Shown: positions 40,601 to 51,265, numbered from the stretch's first letter. The stretch: DNA of 64,000 bases from Patagioenas fasciata (GCF_037038585.1 NC_092522.1:124106661-124170660); one strand, 5' to 3'. Program-made: numbers and translations. The notes: generated by a model not told the origin, from the letters alone.

Positions 40601-41229
40601 AGGGCGAGGGGAGGGTCAGGAGGACCATCCCTCCTGTTTGTGGATGGCTGGGGGGATGCGTGGGGCTAAACCGCCGGGAATTGGGAGGGAAGCGCACAGC
40701 CTTGGTCATGTCACTTAATCACTGCCTGTCACCGGTGTCAGCAAAGCCAAACAGGACGCAGGGGGCTCTTTGGGAACTGGCTTTGCTGCTCCACACCGGG
40801 TGGGCTCAGATCCCGGTGATCACTCCCAACAGCAATGGTCGAACCCTCCCAAGATACAGACAGGGGCGGCAGCACCCCAAAAATGGCCGGGAGGGGAAAC
40901 CGGAGCAGAACAACCTCTCTCAGCTCCGGTGATGCTCGGATAAGGAGTGTCCTGTTCAGGGGACAGCTGGGGACGTGCTGCCCCACCACGTCCACCTGCT
41001 AAAATAAGCCCTGTCTGGGACTTGTGCCATGAGATAGCCTGGAAAAAATTAAGCCGGGACACACCGGATCCGTTTTGGGGATGAGGAGGCAGCCGGGCTC
41101 CTTTCCCAAAAGGATAATTTTGGCAGGGGGACCAGGTGGTGAGGGAGGACGGGCTGAGAACGGCCACACTTCGGTGCAGGTGCTGTTGCCGTCCTGGTTT
41201 GACGGGTTTTTCTCTCTCCGGTGCCGCAG
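37673..41229 (+). other. PNOC: PNOC intron 1
   Basis: About 3.6 kb without CR1 or other large repeats. Contains a direct repeat GGCCAATTAT/GGCCAATTAC at 38326-38345 with exact 10-bp spacing. Ends in TTTTCTCTCTCCGGTGCCGCAG at 41229. Confidence 0.55.
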
Positions 41230-41372
41230 CCGCTGCCGGTGCCAGTGTCACCATGAGGACCGTGCTCTGGGACCTGCTGTTGCTCTGCCTCTTCGCCCGG
41301 GCGCGGGGCGACTGCCGGGGGGACTGTCTGCACTGCGACCGTCAGCTCTACCGGGACAGCTTCGACGTCCTC
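41230..41372 (+). CDS. PNOC: PNOC exon 2: signal peptide and first three cysteines
   Basis: Acceptor GCCGCAG at 41229; 23 bases of 5' UTR; ATG at 41253 in good context (GTCACCATGA). Encodes residues 1-40 and ends GTCCTC|GTAAGT at 41372/41373, phase 0. Confidence 0.93.
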
Positions 41373-44300
41373 GTAAGTCCCCTGGGGGTGGCACCCATGG
41401 GTGCTGTGCCAGCTGCACCCCTGTACTGGGTGGGCACCTTGTGCTGGGGTTGGAGTTTTGGTGGGGGGGTTGGCTACCGGTTGGTGCCAAATCTCAAGGG
41501 GATGGTGCCACCTGCTGTCACTGTCCCTCCTCCTTGGCACCCCCCAAGGGACACCAAGGTGGTCCTGAGGGAGGATGCAGAGCCCAGATCAGCTGCTGGG
41601 AGTGATGGGGACAACACTGTGGTGGCACAAAGAAGGTCCAAAGACCCCCAGCATCCCCAGCTCCCATACCCCCATGGCTTGTGGCATCACTGTCCCCACC
41701 TATGCCAACCCCAGACCCCCCCAAATCCCCACCCCATCCTTCAAGAAGCCACTAAAATCCCCCTGGAGCCCCATCAGGGTGGGACCAGCATCGCAGATGC
41801 CCAGTGAGCTGCGGTGATTCAGGGGACCAGGCACCCCACAGACCCTCTACCTTCTTCCCTTCGATGCTGGATGGAAAGAGCCATTAAATGACATTTTTGG
41901 GTTTTTTTGCAGTCCCTAATCCTTCCTTTTCCCCTCCACTGAGCCGTGGCTGCATTTCTTTCCCTCCTGTTCCCCCTCTGCCCTCAAGGGATTATCCATC
42001 ACCCGCTCGCTAATTTATTAACAATGATAAATCACAGCGGGTTGCGACGTCTACCCAAAAGGACCTGGCATCTCAGGAAGCCCCCAGGGCTGGAAATGTC
42101 CCCCCAAAACCAGGTGGGATCAGTGACTTCCAGGGCTTCGTGGAGATGCTGGAGCCACCTCAGCACCACCACCTTGCTGGCAAAGCCTTCTGCAATCACA
42201 CGTCGCTGCCACCAAGTTTTGGGGCGCGATTGCCCTGTTTATGTCCCAAAATGTTGTTTTGTAATCTGAAGGCACCAGTGTCTCTGCAGGGACAGCCCCT
42301 TCCTGCCTAGTCCTGCTTCTGGAGCTGCATCTGGACTCAATGATCTTGAGGGTCTCTTCCAACCAAGATGAGCCAAGGATTCTGTGATTTTGCGCTGTCT
42401 CTCCTGACCAGCAAGATGGAGATGGGATGGTTGGTGGCTCCTGGGACCCATGCAAGGTTGTATCTCAAAGCAAGAGTGGTTTGAAGCAGGAGCAGAGGAA
42501 CCCAGGGTCTTTGGAGGCTTGGTTTCAGCTGGAAGAAGCGGCGTGGTGGGATTTAATACAACCTTCCACCATTTCCAAAGCAATGGGCAAGGAAGTCCCA
42601 CCAGCACTGTGGCTGATCCATCCTTCAGAAGCAGAAACAGGAGATCCCTTTGAAGTCACAGGTGTGTCAGCATCATCATCACAGCTTCCAAGGCAGGACA
42701 GGAACCAGCTGCTGGAGCTGGTTTTCAAGATGTGGATGAATCACCTATGTCCTGCTCCTCAGAGTTACCTAGGGATGGTGCAAAGCCATGATGGCACCAA
42801 CAATGCCAAATGAAGATTGGAAGGAGCCACCCCAGGTAGTTTTGGTGCTGGAGGTGGTGGACCATTGGATGGTGTTTCCCAAGGACTCCCAAAACACTGT
42901 GAGCAAAAGCTATTTCCATGTGAATTAAGACCACAGCACAATGGCTGAGGACCCTGGGATGTTTATGGTGCTGCCTTGTGGATGGGCAATAGGACCATGG
43001 ATGGTCTTCCAGTTGGTGCCTCGGGTAATTCCTCTTCAAGCCTATTAGCTGGTGCTCATTGGAGATGTTACCTACACAGGATCCACCACCTTTCATCTCA
43101 AACGCAGGGCACCGTCAGGACAGTGTCCATCAGCTGTAGACCTTGGAGATCCCAGGAGAGAATCTTGGCTCATCACAGGACGCCCTTGGTGTCTCCACAA
43201 GGACCGTCGTAGGTGTCCCAGCTTGCAAGATCCTCATCACCACCTCACTTTGGGACAACTGTTTTTCTTTCATCTTTCTGTCTGAAGAACCTGGATGCCC
43301 TCAGGGATGGCAACAGCCACGTGCTTGAGCTTCAGCCCTGAGACACCGGTTGGGATTTGTAGCACCTCTCACCTGGTGAAGTTAATGAACCCATGGCGAA
43401 GAGGGTCTTTGCAAGGGTTTTGGTCTTTGCAAGGGTTTTGGTCTTGCAGGTGGTCTGTAGCAATGAGATGACAAAGTGCTTCATCATGGCGTCCTCCAGT
43501 TGGTGTTAAACATTTAGAAGAGCCCACCATGAAGCTCATGCTGGGATGGAGACACTTCAATGGAAGGGAGGACAACCCTTCCCTCCTGGGCCCTCCAGCC
43601 CTGGTTTCTTTGGGTATTTAGGTTGGTTCTTCTACGATTGTCTCCTGGATGGTTTCCCCTGGGTGCTGGTTTTGGTGGTACGAGCCCACTTGGGACTATC
43701 ACCCAACAGCAGTGCCGGGTCTATGTCCTGCCTTGATGGATGAGACCTCTTGGAAAGAAATGAGCCACAAAAATGGTAGGATGCACCCATGGGTGCTGAG
43801 GAAGCCCAATGGGACCTCTTGATGAGGCTGCTCTTGATGGCCTTTGAAAGAACATGGAGAAAGAGGTGGGTTCCTGGGGGCTGGGAGGAGGCAGATGTCA
43901 CACCTGACTTTGAGGAGGGCATGGAGGAGGATCTGGGAAGCTATGAGCTGGTTGGCCTCACCTCAGTCCTTGGGGAGGTGGTGGAGCACATCATCCTGCA
44001 GACGTGTGAAGGACAAGAAGGTCACCAGGAGCAGCCAGCATGGATTGATGAAGGGGAAATCATGCTCGACCAACCTGATCGCTTTCTGCAGGGAGATAAC
44101 CAGCTTGTCTTGACTTTCATCAGGCTTTGACGTTGTCTCCCATGACATCCTCATGGACCAGCTGCTGAAGCACAGGGTAGATAAATAGGCAGTGACGTGG
44201 ATTGAAGCCTGGGGGACCTTGACATCTTCATTAATGACCGAACGATGTGGCAGACGCACCCTCAGCAGATGTCAGAAAACGCAGAGTTTGGAGGTGTGGA

Positions 44301-46048
44301 TGTTCGACCGCAGGGCTGTGCTACCATCCAGAGGAGCCTCGCCGAGCTGGAGACATGGGTGGGTAGGAACCTCCTGCAGTTCAACGAGGAGAAGAGCTAA
44401 GTCCTGCCCAGGGGAGGAACAACCCCGGGCACCAGCACATGCCGTGGATCCCTTCCCACCTCCACCGTCCTGCGATTTAGTGCTTTTTTGGGCTCATGCC
44501 CAGCTGAAGGACCCAGCAGTGCAGAGCATGGGGCGGTGGGAGCAGAGTATGGACATCAACGGGGGAAGTGCAGACCGTGTCCAGCATGGAGCAGAGCCTG
44601 CCCAGGGATGGTCGGGAGAGGGATGCTGAGCAGCTGCCATAGGTCCCCAGCATCTCCACCACCACCTCGGGGAGCCCAGAAAGGAGGTTTGGGATGGGAC
44701 ACCTCACCAAATGAGGCCAGGCGATGCCAGAACCTTTCCACGGGTGTCTTCCAACATGCTGCATCACTGGACGGGCTGGACGTGGGGGCATTTGGGGTAC
44801 ACTGGCACAGGCTGCCCAGGGCAGTGCTGGAGTCACCATGCCTGGAGGGTTGAACAGACAGAGATGAGGTTCTCAGGGACATGAGTTGTTGCCAGGGTTG
44901 GGTCAACAGTTGGATTCCATGATCTTGAGAGTCTCTTTCAACCAAAATAATTCTATGATTTGATGATTGGATGATTCAATTATTTGATGATTCTACACCA
45001 TGCCATGCTTCCCAGTGTCCCACAGCCCTGGTGGGACCCAAACCCACTTGACACCCATCCCCATGTCTCCTGTGGTCTTGGTGGGACCCAAACCCACCTG
45101 ACACCCACCCCCATGTCTCCCACAGTCCTGATGGGACCCAAACCCACCTGACAGTCATCCCCATGTCTCCCATGGTCCTGGTGGGACCCAAACCCACTTG
45201 ACACCCATCCCCAGATCTCCTTCAGTCCTAGTAGGACCCAAACCAACCTGACACCCATCCCCATGTCTTCCACAGCCCTGCTGGGACCCAAACCCACTTG
45301 ACACCCATCCTCATGTCTCCCGCAGTCCTGGTGGGACTCAAACCCACCTGACACCCATCCCTTTGTGTCCCACAGTCCTGGTGGGACCCAAACCCACTTG
45401 ACATTCATCCTCATGTCTCCCACAGTCCTGATGGGACCCAAACCCACCTGACAGCCATTCCCATGTCTTCCGCAGCCCTGGTAGGACTCAAACTCACCTG
45501 ACACCCATCCCCATGTCTTCCGCAGCCCTGGTAGGACTCAAACTCACCTGACACCCATCCCCATGTCTCCCACCCAGGTCTGCATCCTGGAGTGCGAAGG
45601 CGAAGCCGTGCCACGGGCCACCTGGGAGCTCTGTGCCGCTGCCGCCGGCCGAGCCGCCCCGCGTCCCCGTGACCTGCAGGACGCTCCCTGGCGCGGCGCG
45701 GTGCCGGCAGTGCCACCGGCGAACCCGTTCCAGGTAAGCGAGCTGCTGCAGCGCCGGGAAACCGAAGACGACGAAGGCGTCGAAGCGGCGCCGGGCGCTT
45801 TCCCGCAGCCGCCCGAGGACATTTCCCGGCGATCCGCTTTCCCCCGGGGGACGCGCGGCTGGTGGCCGGCGCCGATGGCGAAAGGGGTGCAGAAGCGATA
45901 CGGGGGTTTCATCGGGGTGCGCAAGTCGGCGAGGAAGTGGAACAACCAGAAGAGGTTTAGCGAGTTCCTGAAGCAGTACCTGGGCATGTCGCCGCGCTCC
46001 AGTGAGTACGAGGTTGCCGGCGGCGTCAGCGAGCACAACGAGATCTAA
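41253..46048 (+). CDS. PNOC: Prepronociceptin (nociceptin/orphanin FQ precursor)
   Basis: Secreted precursor of nociceptin, the ligand of the NOP (OPRL1) receptor in the nervous system. Coding exons 41253-41372 and 45578-46048 join in phase 0 (196 aa if read to the TAA at 46048). Residues 1-19 are a signal peptide (DLLLLCLFARARG). Six cysteines C21, C25, C28, C42, C46, C59 reproduce the opioid-precursor pattern (CxxxCxxC, VCILEC, C). The core YGGFIGVRKSARKWNNQ (148-164) lies between KR146-147 and KR165-166, followed by FSEFLKQYLGMS (167-178), the nociceptin-II-like segment. Residue 1 is Tyr, where mammals have Phe. The nocistatin core EQKQLQ seen in mammals is absent. RR pairs at 99-100 and 124-125 may release further peptides. 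A donor at 46002 offers a different C-terminus. Identification is certain; the last 13 residues are not. Confidence 0.95.
42325..42390 (+). mobile_element. CR1 LINE 3' end, very short
   Basis: Only the tail region: TGGACTCAATGATCTTGAGG, then GTCTCTTCCAACCAAGATGA and GATTCTGTGATTTT. In PNOC intron 2. Confidence 0.85.
42391..43789 (+). other. PNOC: PNOC intron 2, unique part
   Basis: No exon supported. A 19-bp near-perfect duplication (TTTGCAAGGGTTTTGGTC) lies at 43408-43445. Confidence 0.5.
43790..44997 (+). mobile_element. CR1 LINE fragment, about 1.2 kb, with degenerate reverse transcriptase
   Basis: Longest CR1 copy in the window. Frames read LTSVLGEVVEHIIL-like, QHGLMKGKSCSTNLIAF (the conserved RT segment) and FDVVSHDIL-like pieces, then the ORF2 end, 3' UTR and a tail ACCAAAATAATTCTATGATT expanded into several ATGATT-type units up to about 44997. 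Many stops and shifts show it is old. It sits in PNOC intron 2 in the sense direction. Confidence 0.88.
45001..45577 (+). repeat. PNOC: 50-bp minisatellite ending at the PNOC exon 3 acceptor
   Basis: About 11.5 units. The step GTGGGACCCAAACCCACCTG starts at 45031, 45081, 45131 and so on to 45531. Each unit also carries ACACCCATCCCCATGTCTCC followed by a CACAG/CGCAG-like step (45121, 45271, 45321, 45371, 45421, 45471, 45521). The true acceptor of exon 3 (CACCCAG at 45571-45577) is in exact 50-bp register, so the last unit supplies the polypyrimidine tract and AG. Confidence 0.95.
45578..46048 (+). CDS. PNOC: PNOC exon 3: pro-region and nociceptin
   Basis: Acceptor CTCCCACCCAG at 45577, then VCILECEGEAV. 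The Tyr of nociceptin is codon 45899-45901. Read to the TAA at 46046-46048 it ends SEYEVAGGVSEHNEI. An internal CAG|GTAAGC donor lies at 45733/45734, and a CCA|GTGAGT donor near the end at 46001/46002. Confidence 0.9.
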   Translation, partial: VCILECEGEAVPRATWELCAAAAGRAAPRPRDLQDAPWRGAVPAVPPANPFQVSELLQRRETEDDEGVEAAPGAFPQPPEDISRRSAFPRGTRGWWPAPMAKGVQKRYGGFIGVRKSARKWNNQKRFSEFLKQYLGMSPRSSEYEVAGGVSEHNEI

Positions 46049-46856
46049 CGGAGCCCCCGCCGCGCCGCCACGGCGAGGTCCGCCATGGCCAAAAAAGTCA
46101 ACCCTCCTACCCCTCTACACCACATGTCCGTAGGTGCAAATTAAAAAACAAAAGGGGGCAAAATAATTTGGAAATTGTTGATTTGGAGAGCGGGGAGGGG
46201 TGGGGAGAGCGGCCGCCGCGGCATCCGGAGGGTGGTTGGGGAAAAGTCCTTTTGGTCGTCAGATTCCACCCCCCCAGCAGGGACGATGGGCGAAAGTTGG
46301 TTGCTTTGTAATTCGACACAAAATAGATGCGAAGGATGGTTCAGCCCCCCCCCCCAAAAAAAGCAGAAATTTAAAAATTAAGGAAATTTTTAAAAAGGTA
46401 GTTTAAAAATCAAGGAGTTTTAGCAATTAAATCAGATTAAAGTAAAATTTTCCTTGTAGAAAATCCCTTTGTCCTAAATTGCTCCCGCCCCACCTCGCCA
46501 AATTCCACAGTGGGTTATCCCCACGCTTCCACCCCATAGGACCGGTGGACGCTCAGCCCCCATCCCACCCCTCCAAATTTCTCATTTGGAACAATTTACC
46601 TTTTCTTTTGCCCCTTTTTCTTGGTTCTTTTTCATTATTTTTCCCCCTTTGGGTGGCATCTCCCTAAATCCATGGATGTGCCCCCAAACCCCGGGAGGGA
46701 GCCCCTTGCTCCCTCCGCTTTCGGCTCAGCTGATTTATTTTCCCTTTTCTTTAATTCTCTTGATTTTTCTTTTTCCTTATTTTTCTTTTTCCTCTTTCTT
46801 TTTCTTATTTTTATTGTTATTTTCTCGATTATTTTATATTTATATTTTTTTTATAG
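46049..46856 (+). other. PNOC: PNOC 3' flank: last intron or start of 3' UTR
   Basis: T-rich from 46586. It ends in a very strong acceptor-like stretch (ATATTTTTTTTATAG, AG at 46855-46856). If the donor at 46002 is used, this is the last intron; otherwise it is 3' UTR. Polypurine run GGGGAGGGGTGGGG at 46192-46205. Confidence 0.5.
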
Positions 46857-47765
46857 CGTTCCGGCACCGCATCCCAGCACCTTCCGCCAGGCACAGGCAA
46901 AATTAACCCTGCTCCTGCCCGCCTCCATCCTCTCTCTGACGGACCCCAAAGCGCTTCAGACTCGCACGCGGTCAGAAACCACTTTGCTCTTCACTCACTT
47001 AAGCCAGACTTAACCCCAGGACCCGAGGAATCGCGGACGGCGACGGGGAGCGAGATGATGGAGGGGGGGTGGACGGGACCGCGGGGGAGCGGGCGGAAAT
47101 TTAAGCGAAATAAGGCAAAACCCACCAAAAAACCACCAAAAAAAAGGGGATTCTCGCCAAAATAATCCGATTTTTTGGCCCCGCCGCTATGAACAAACCA
47201 CCTTGAATCCAGCGGAAAATCAGCCTGGCGCCCAGAAACCACGTGGAAATGCGTCCTTAAGCCACAACAAAACGCTTATTTTTGATTTTTTCCCCCCTTT
47301 TATTTCATTTTTATCCCTTTTTAAAGCGTTTTGACGTTTTCTAAAGCCTCTGGGGTTGACTTCTTTGCTCAGCAATACAAACCGCGCAGGTGTTTTGGTT
47401 GCGTTCCCCCCTCCCCATTCCCCAGCATGTTTCCCGTCCCCAGCGTGGGACGCGGGGGTTTAATCCTGTCCGTGTTGCTCCCATGGGAATAATCAGAACC
47501 GGTTGGTTCTCTCCTGGTTGAATTCGCTACCCAAAAAGAAACGAAGCACATTTACGGGAGCGACTTCCCCCGGGTCTCACCCGCAGCGCTGCCCTTCCTC
47601 ACTCTTTGTAAAAATAATTAAAAATATACTATAATAATATAACATAATCCCTCTGGAAAAAAACCCAATTCTCCCAAGATCTGGTTCTTTTTAATTGTTT
47701 CATACAAAGATTTCTCCATTAAACTTGTACATAGCAAAAGGATTAATAAATCAGTTTACTGTTTC
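46857..47765 (+). other. PNOC: Candidate last exon / 3' UTR end of PNOC
   Basis: Follows the acceptor at 46856. Joined in phase with the donor at 46001, the first 50 bases would give the tail T-FRHRIPAPSARHRQN and a TAA at 46904-46906. The region runs on to a poly(A) signal AATAAA at 47745-47750 in an AT-rich setting typical of a 3' UTR end. The signals are visible; use of this exon is inferred. Confidence 0.45.
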
Positions 47766-48980
47766 TACGATACCATTGCGACTGGCGACCGTCACTTGGG
47801 TCAGCGCTTGGGGAGAAGGTCCCTGACCCCCCCCAAAAAGCCACCATGGGGATGGGAATTAAATTGCCCCATGCAGATGGGAAATAGTTCGGTTTTAGGG
47901 TGGAAAACTAAGGAGAATTTGGTAATTTGTATTATTTTCAGAGCGGGGGCTTTTGGGGTGGTAGGAATCCCCCCCTTGGGTGGAATTTGCAGAGTTGCTG
48001 GGGGTCTGTCCTATTGCACATGTGGGATGGATTTGGGGTTATTTGAAGGGAAAATTAGCAAATTATAGGGTTTTTTGCATCAAAAAGCAACTTCTCAGCT
48101 CCAGTGCTCTGGCCACAAGGATTTTCAGGGTGCTGATAACCCCCCCACCCCCAGGTTTAGCACGTTAATCCCTCCCAGCAGCTTCCAGGTTAAAAATGTG
48201 ATGAAATGGGGATTTGGGGGAAAACCACTAAATTAAAGAAGCGACGGAGGGAGCGGCAGCACAGGGCCGGGCGGACACTGCGACCTAGTGGTGCCACGAA
48301 TGGTTGTGCCAAGGAGAAACAGCCACGGGTCGCAAACGGTGGCAAAAAGGGTCCCCAAGGGGACACGGGGGACATGGGGGGGACACAGGGGGACACCCCC
48401 ACAATTCGCTCTACAAGGATAAGGCGGAGGCAGTGAGCTACCAGGTAACTTTTCTTTTTATTTCTTATAAAATATATTTCGTATTGCCGCTGTAAAAATT
48501 ACATTTCACATTTTTTATTCTTTTAATGTTTTTTTTTTCCCCTCTTTTTCTTTGTTTTCTTAACAATAAAAATAATACTTGGAAGACAGCTGAGAAAAAG
48601 CTCCAAGACAACAGAATAGTCACTTGATCATCAGGCCCACTCGGCCGGTGGCCCCATAGGGGCACGGCCACGGTGACAATGTCCCCAACCCGCCGGTGAC
48701 AACTCAACGGGGCACCGAGTGATAACCGGGGTCACCCTGTGCTAAACCAACTCGCTTTGCCTTTCGGGGTCCCGGCTGGAGAGGGGGGAGCGGTCCCTAA
48801 TTAATTAGTGCCCAATTAAGAGGTTCCTATATACATACACATACATGCGCCGGGGGGAAATGAGAGGTTGGGGCCAAAGTCTTTGTGAGATCAATGAGGC
48901 TCAAGTGTTGGGAGGAAGAGTCCAATGGCTGGAAGTGAGTTAAAAAGGAAGAGGAAAGGGAAATAATAGGTGGAAAAATA

Positions 48981-48986
<6 letters not shown>
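47766..48986. other. Intergenic between convergent PNOC and ZNF395
   Basis: No exon supported. On the minus strand, AATAAA-type hexamers at about 48458-48463 and 48510-48516 in an AT-rich stretch could be distal poly(A) signals for ZNF395, which would make its 3' UTR about 5 kb long. Confidence 0.4.

Positions 48987-49013
<27 letters not shown>
48987..49013. repeat. (TA)n microsatellite
   Basis: About 13 TA dinucleotides. A similar shorter run is at 51472-51485, so the purine array is flanked on both sides by TA runs. Confidence 0.95.
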
Positions 49014-49018
<5 letters not shown>

Positions 49019-49237
49019 TATCTCCAGCATGAAGCAACCCGATAGACATGGAGGAAGCTGTGCTGTTGGTTCTGCAACAACAGGAGGGGGGGTTTTCTTC
49101 TTTCAAGTGTAAAATTGCTGAAATGAGCCCGAAGTAGGAGGAGAAAAAGAGAAGAACGCGCCCTGAATTGATTTGTTCATTGAAAAAGTAGGGAAAAAGG
49201 AAAAGAAGAAAAAAGGAAAGGGGGAAAAGGAAAGAAA

Positions 49238-51265
49238 AAAGGGGGAGAAGGAGAAGGGGAAGGAGAAGGGGAAGGAGAAGGGGAAGGAGAAGGGGAAGGA
49301 GAAGGGGAAGGAGAAGGGGAAGGAGAAGGGGAAGGAGAAGGGGAAGGAGAAGGGGAAGGAGAAGGGGAAGGAGAAGGGGAAGGAGAAGGGGAAGGAGAAG
49401 GGGAAGGAGAAGGGGAAGGAGAAGGGGAAGGAGAAGGGGAAGGAGAAGGGGAAGGAGAAGGGGAAGGAGAAGGGGAAGGAGAAGGGGAAGGAGAAGGGGA
49501 AGGAGAAGGGGAAGGAGAAGGGGAAGGAGAAGGGGAAGGAGAAGGGGAAGGAGAAGGGGAAGGAGAAGGGGAAGGAGAAGGGGAAGGAGAAGGGGAAGGA
49601 GAAGGGGAAGGAGAAGGGGAAGGAGAAGGGGAAGGAGAAGGGGAAGGAGAAGGGGAAGGAGAAGGGGAAGGAGAAGGGGAAGGAGAAGGGGAAGGAGAAG
49701 GGGAAGGAGAAGGGGAAGGAGAAGGGGAAGGAGAAGGGGAAGGAGAAGGGGAAGGAGAAGGGGAAGGAGAAGGGGAAGGAGAAGGGGAAGGAGAAGGGGA
49801 AGGAGAAGGGGAAGGAGAAGGGGAAGGAGAAGGGGAAGGAGAAGGGGAAGGAGAAGGGGAAGGAGAAGGGGAAGGAGAAGGGGAAGGAGAAGGGGAAGGA
49901 GAAGGGGAAGGAGAAGGGGAAGGAGAAGGGGAAGGAGAAGGGGAAGGAGAAGGGGAAGGAGAAGGGGAAGGAGAAGGGGAAGGAGAAGGGGAAGGAGAAG
50001 GGGAAGGAGAAGGGGAAGGAGAAGGGGAAGGAGAAGGGGAAGGAGAAGGGGAAGGAGAAGGGGAAGGAGAAGGGGAAGGAGAAGGGGAAGGAGAAGGGGA
50101 AGGAGAAGGGGAAGGAGAAGGGGAAGGAGAAGGGGAAGGAGAAGGGGAAGGAGAAGGGGAAGGAGAAGGGGAAGGAGAAGGGGAAGGAGAAGGGGAAGGA
50201 GAAGGGGAAGGAGAAGGGGAAGGAGAAGGGGAAGGAGAAGGGGAAGGAGAAGGGGAAGGAGAAGGGGAAGGAGAAGGGGAAGGAGAAGGGGAAGGAGAAG
50301 GGGAAGGAGAAGGGGAAGGAGAAGGGGAAGGAGAAGGGGAAGGAGAAGGGGAAGGAGAAGGGGAAGGAGAAGGGGAAGGAGAAGGGGAAGGAGAAGGGGA
50401 AGGAGAAGGGGAAGGAGAAGGGGAAGGAGAAGGGGAAGGAGAAGGGGAAGGAGAAGGGGAAGGAGAAGGGGAAGGAGAAGGGGAAGGAGAAGGGGAAGGA
50501 GAAGGGGAAGGAGAAGGGGAAGGAGAAGGGGAAGGAGAAGGGGAAGGAGAAGGGGAAGGAGAAGGGGAAGGAGAAGGGGAAGGAGAAGGGGAAGGAGAAG
50601 GGGAAGGAGAAGGGGAAGGAGAAGGGGAAGGAGAAGGGGAAGGAGAAGGGGAAGGAGAAGGGGAAGGAGAAGGGGAAGGAGAAGGGGAAGGAGAAGGGGA
50701 AGGAGAAGGGGAAGGAGAAGGGGAAGGAGAAGGGGAAGGAGAAGGGGAAGGAGAAGGGGAAGGAGAAGGGGAAGGAGAAGGGGAAGGAGAAGGGGAAGGA
50801 GAAGGGGAAGGAGAAGGGGAAGGAGAAGGGGAAGGAGAAGGGGAAGGAGAAGGGGAAGGAGAAGGGGAAGGAGAAGGGGAAGGAGAAGGGGAAGGAGAAG
50901 GGGAAGGAGAAGGGGAAGGAGAAGGGGAAGGAGAAGGGGAAGGAGAAGGGGAAGGAGAAGGGGAAGGAGAAGGGGAAGGAGAAGGGGAAGGAGAAGGGGA
51001 AGGAGAAGGGGAAGGAGAAGGGGAAGGAGAAGGGGAAGGAGAAGGGGAAGGAGAAGGGGAAGGAGAAGGGGAAGGAGAAGGGGAAGGAGAAGGGGAAGGA
51101 GAAGGGGAAGGAGAAGGGGAAGGAGAAGGGGAAGGAGAAGGGGAAGGAGAAGGGGAAGGAGAAGGGGAAGGAGAAGGGGAAGGAGAAGGGGAAGGGGAAG
51201 GGGAAGGGAAGGGGAAGGGAAGGGGAAGGGAAGGGGAAGGGAAGGGGAAGGGAAAGGAAGGGAAA
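49238..51265 (+). repeat. 12-bp all-purine satellite-like array, about 160 perfect copies
   Basis: The unit AAGGAGAAGGGG repeats without a single visible change from about 49240 to 51190, then passes into GGGGAAGGGA-type variants up to about 51265. Only A and G occur on the + strand for 2 kb. The four long frames read from it (KGKE, FPFS, SPSP and LLLP repeats) are by-products. The GGGG/GGAG steps suit G-quadruplex formation and the homopurine strand suits triplex DNA. It lies downstream of the ZNF395 stop codon. Confidence 0.98.

Noticed and set aside
44976-45504. 174-codon minus frame rich in WVSGGFGSHQD-type repeats
   Set aside because: Minus-strand reading of the 50-bp minisatellite in PNOC intron 2.
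46586-47013. Phe/Leu-rich frames resembling membrane segments
   Set aside because: They come from the T-rich tract before the acceptor at 46856; only the last 15 codons may be coding, as a PNOC tail.
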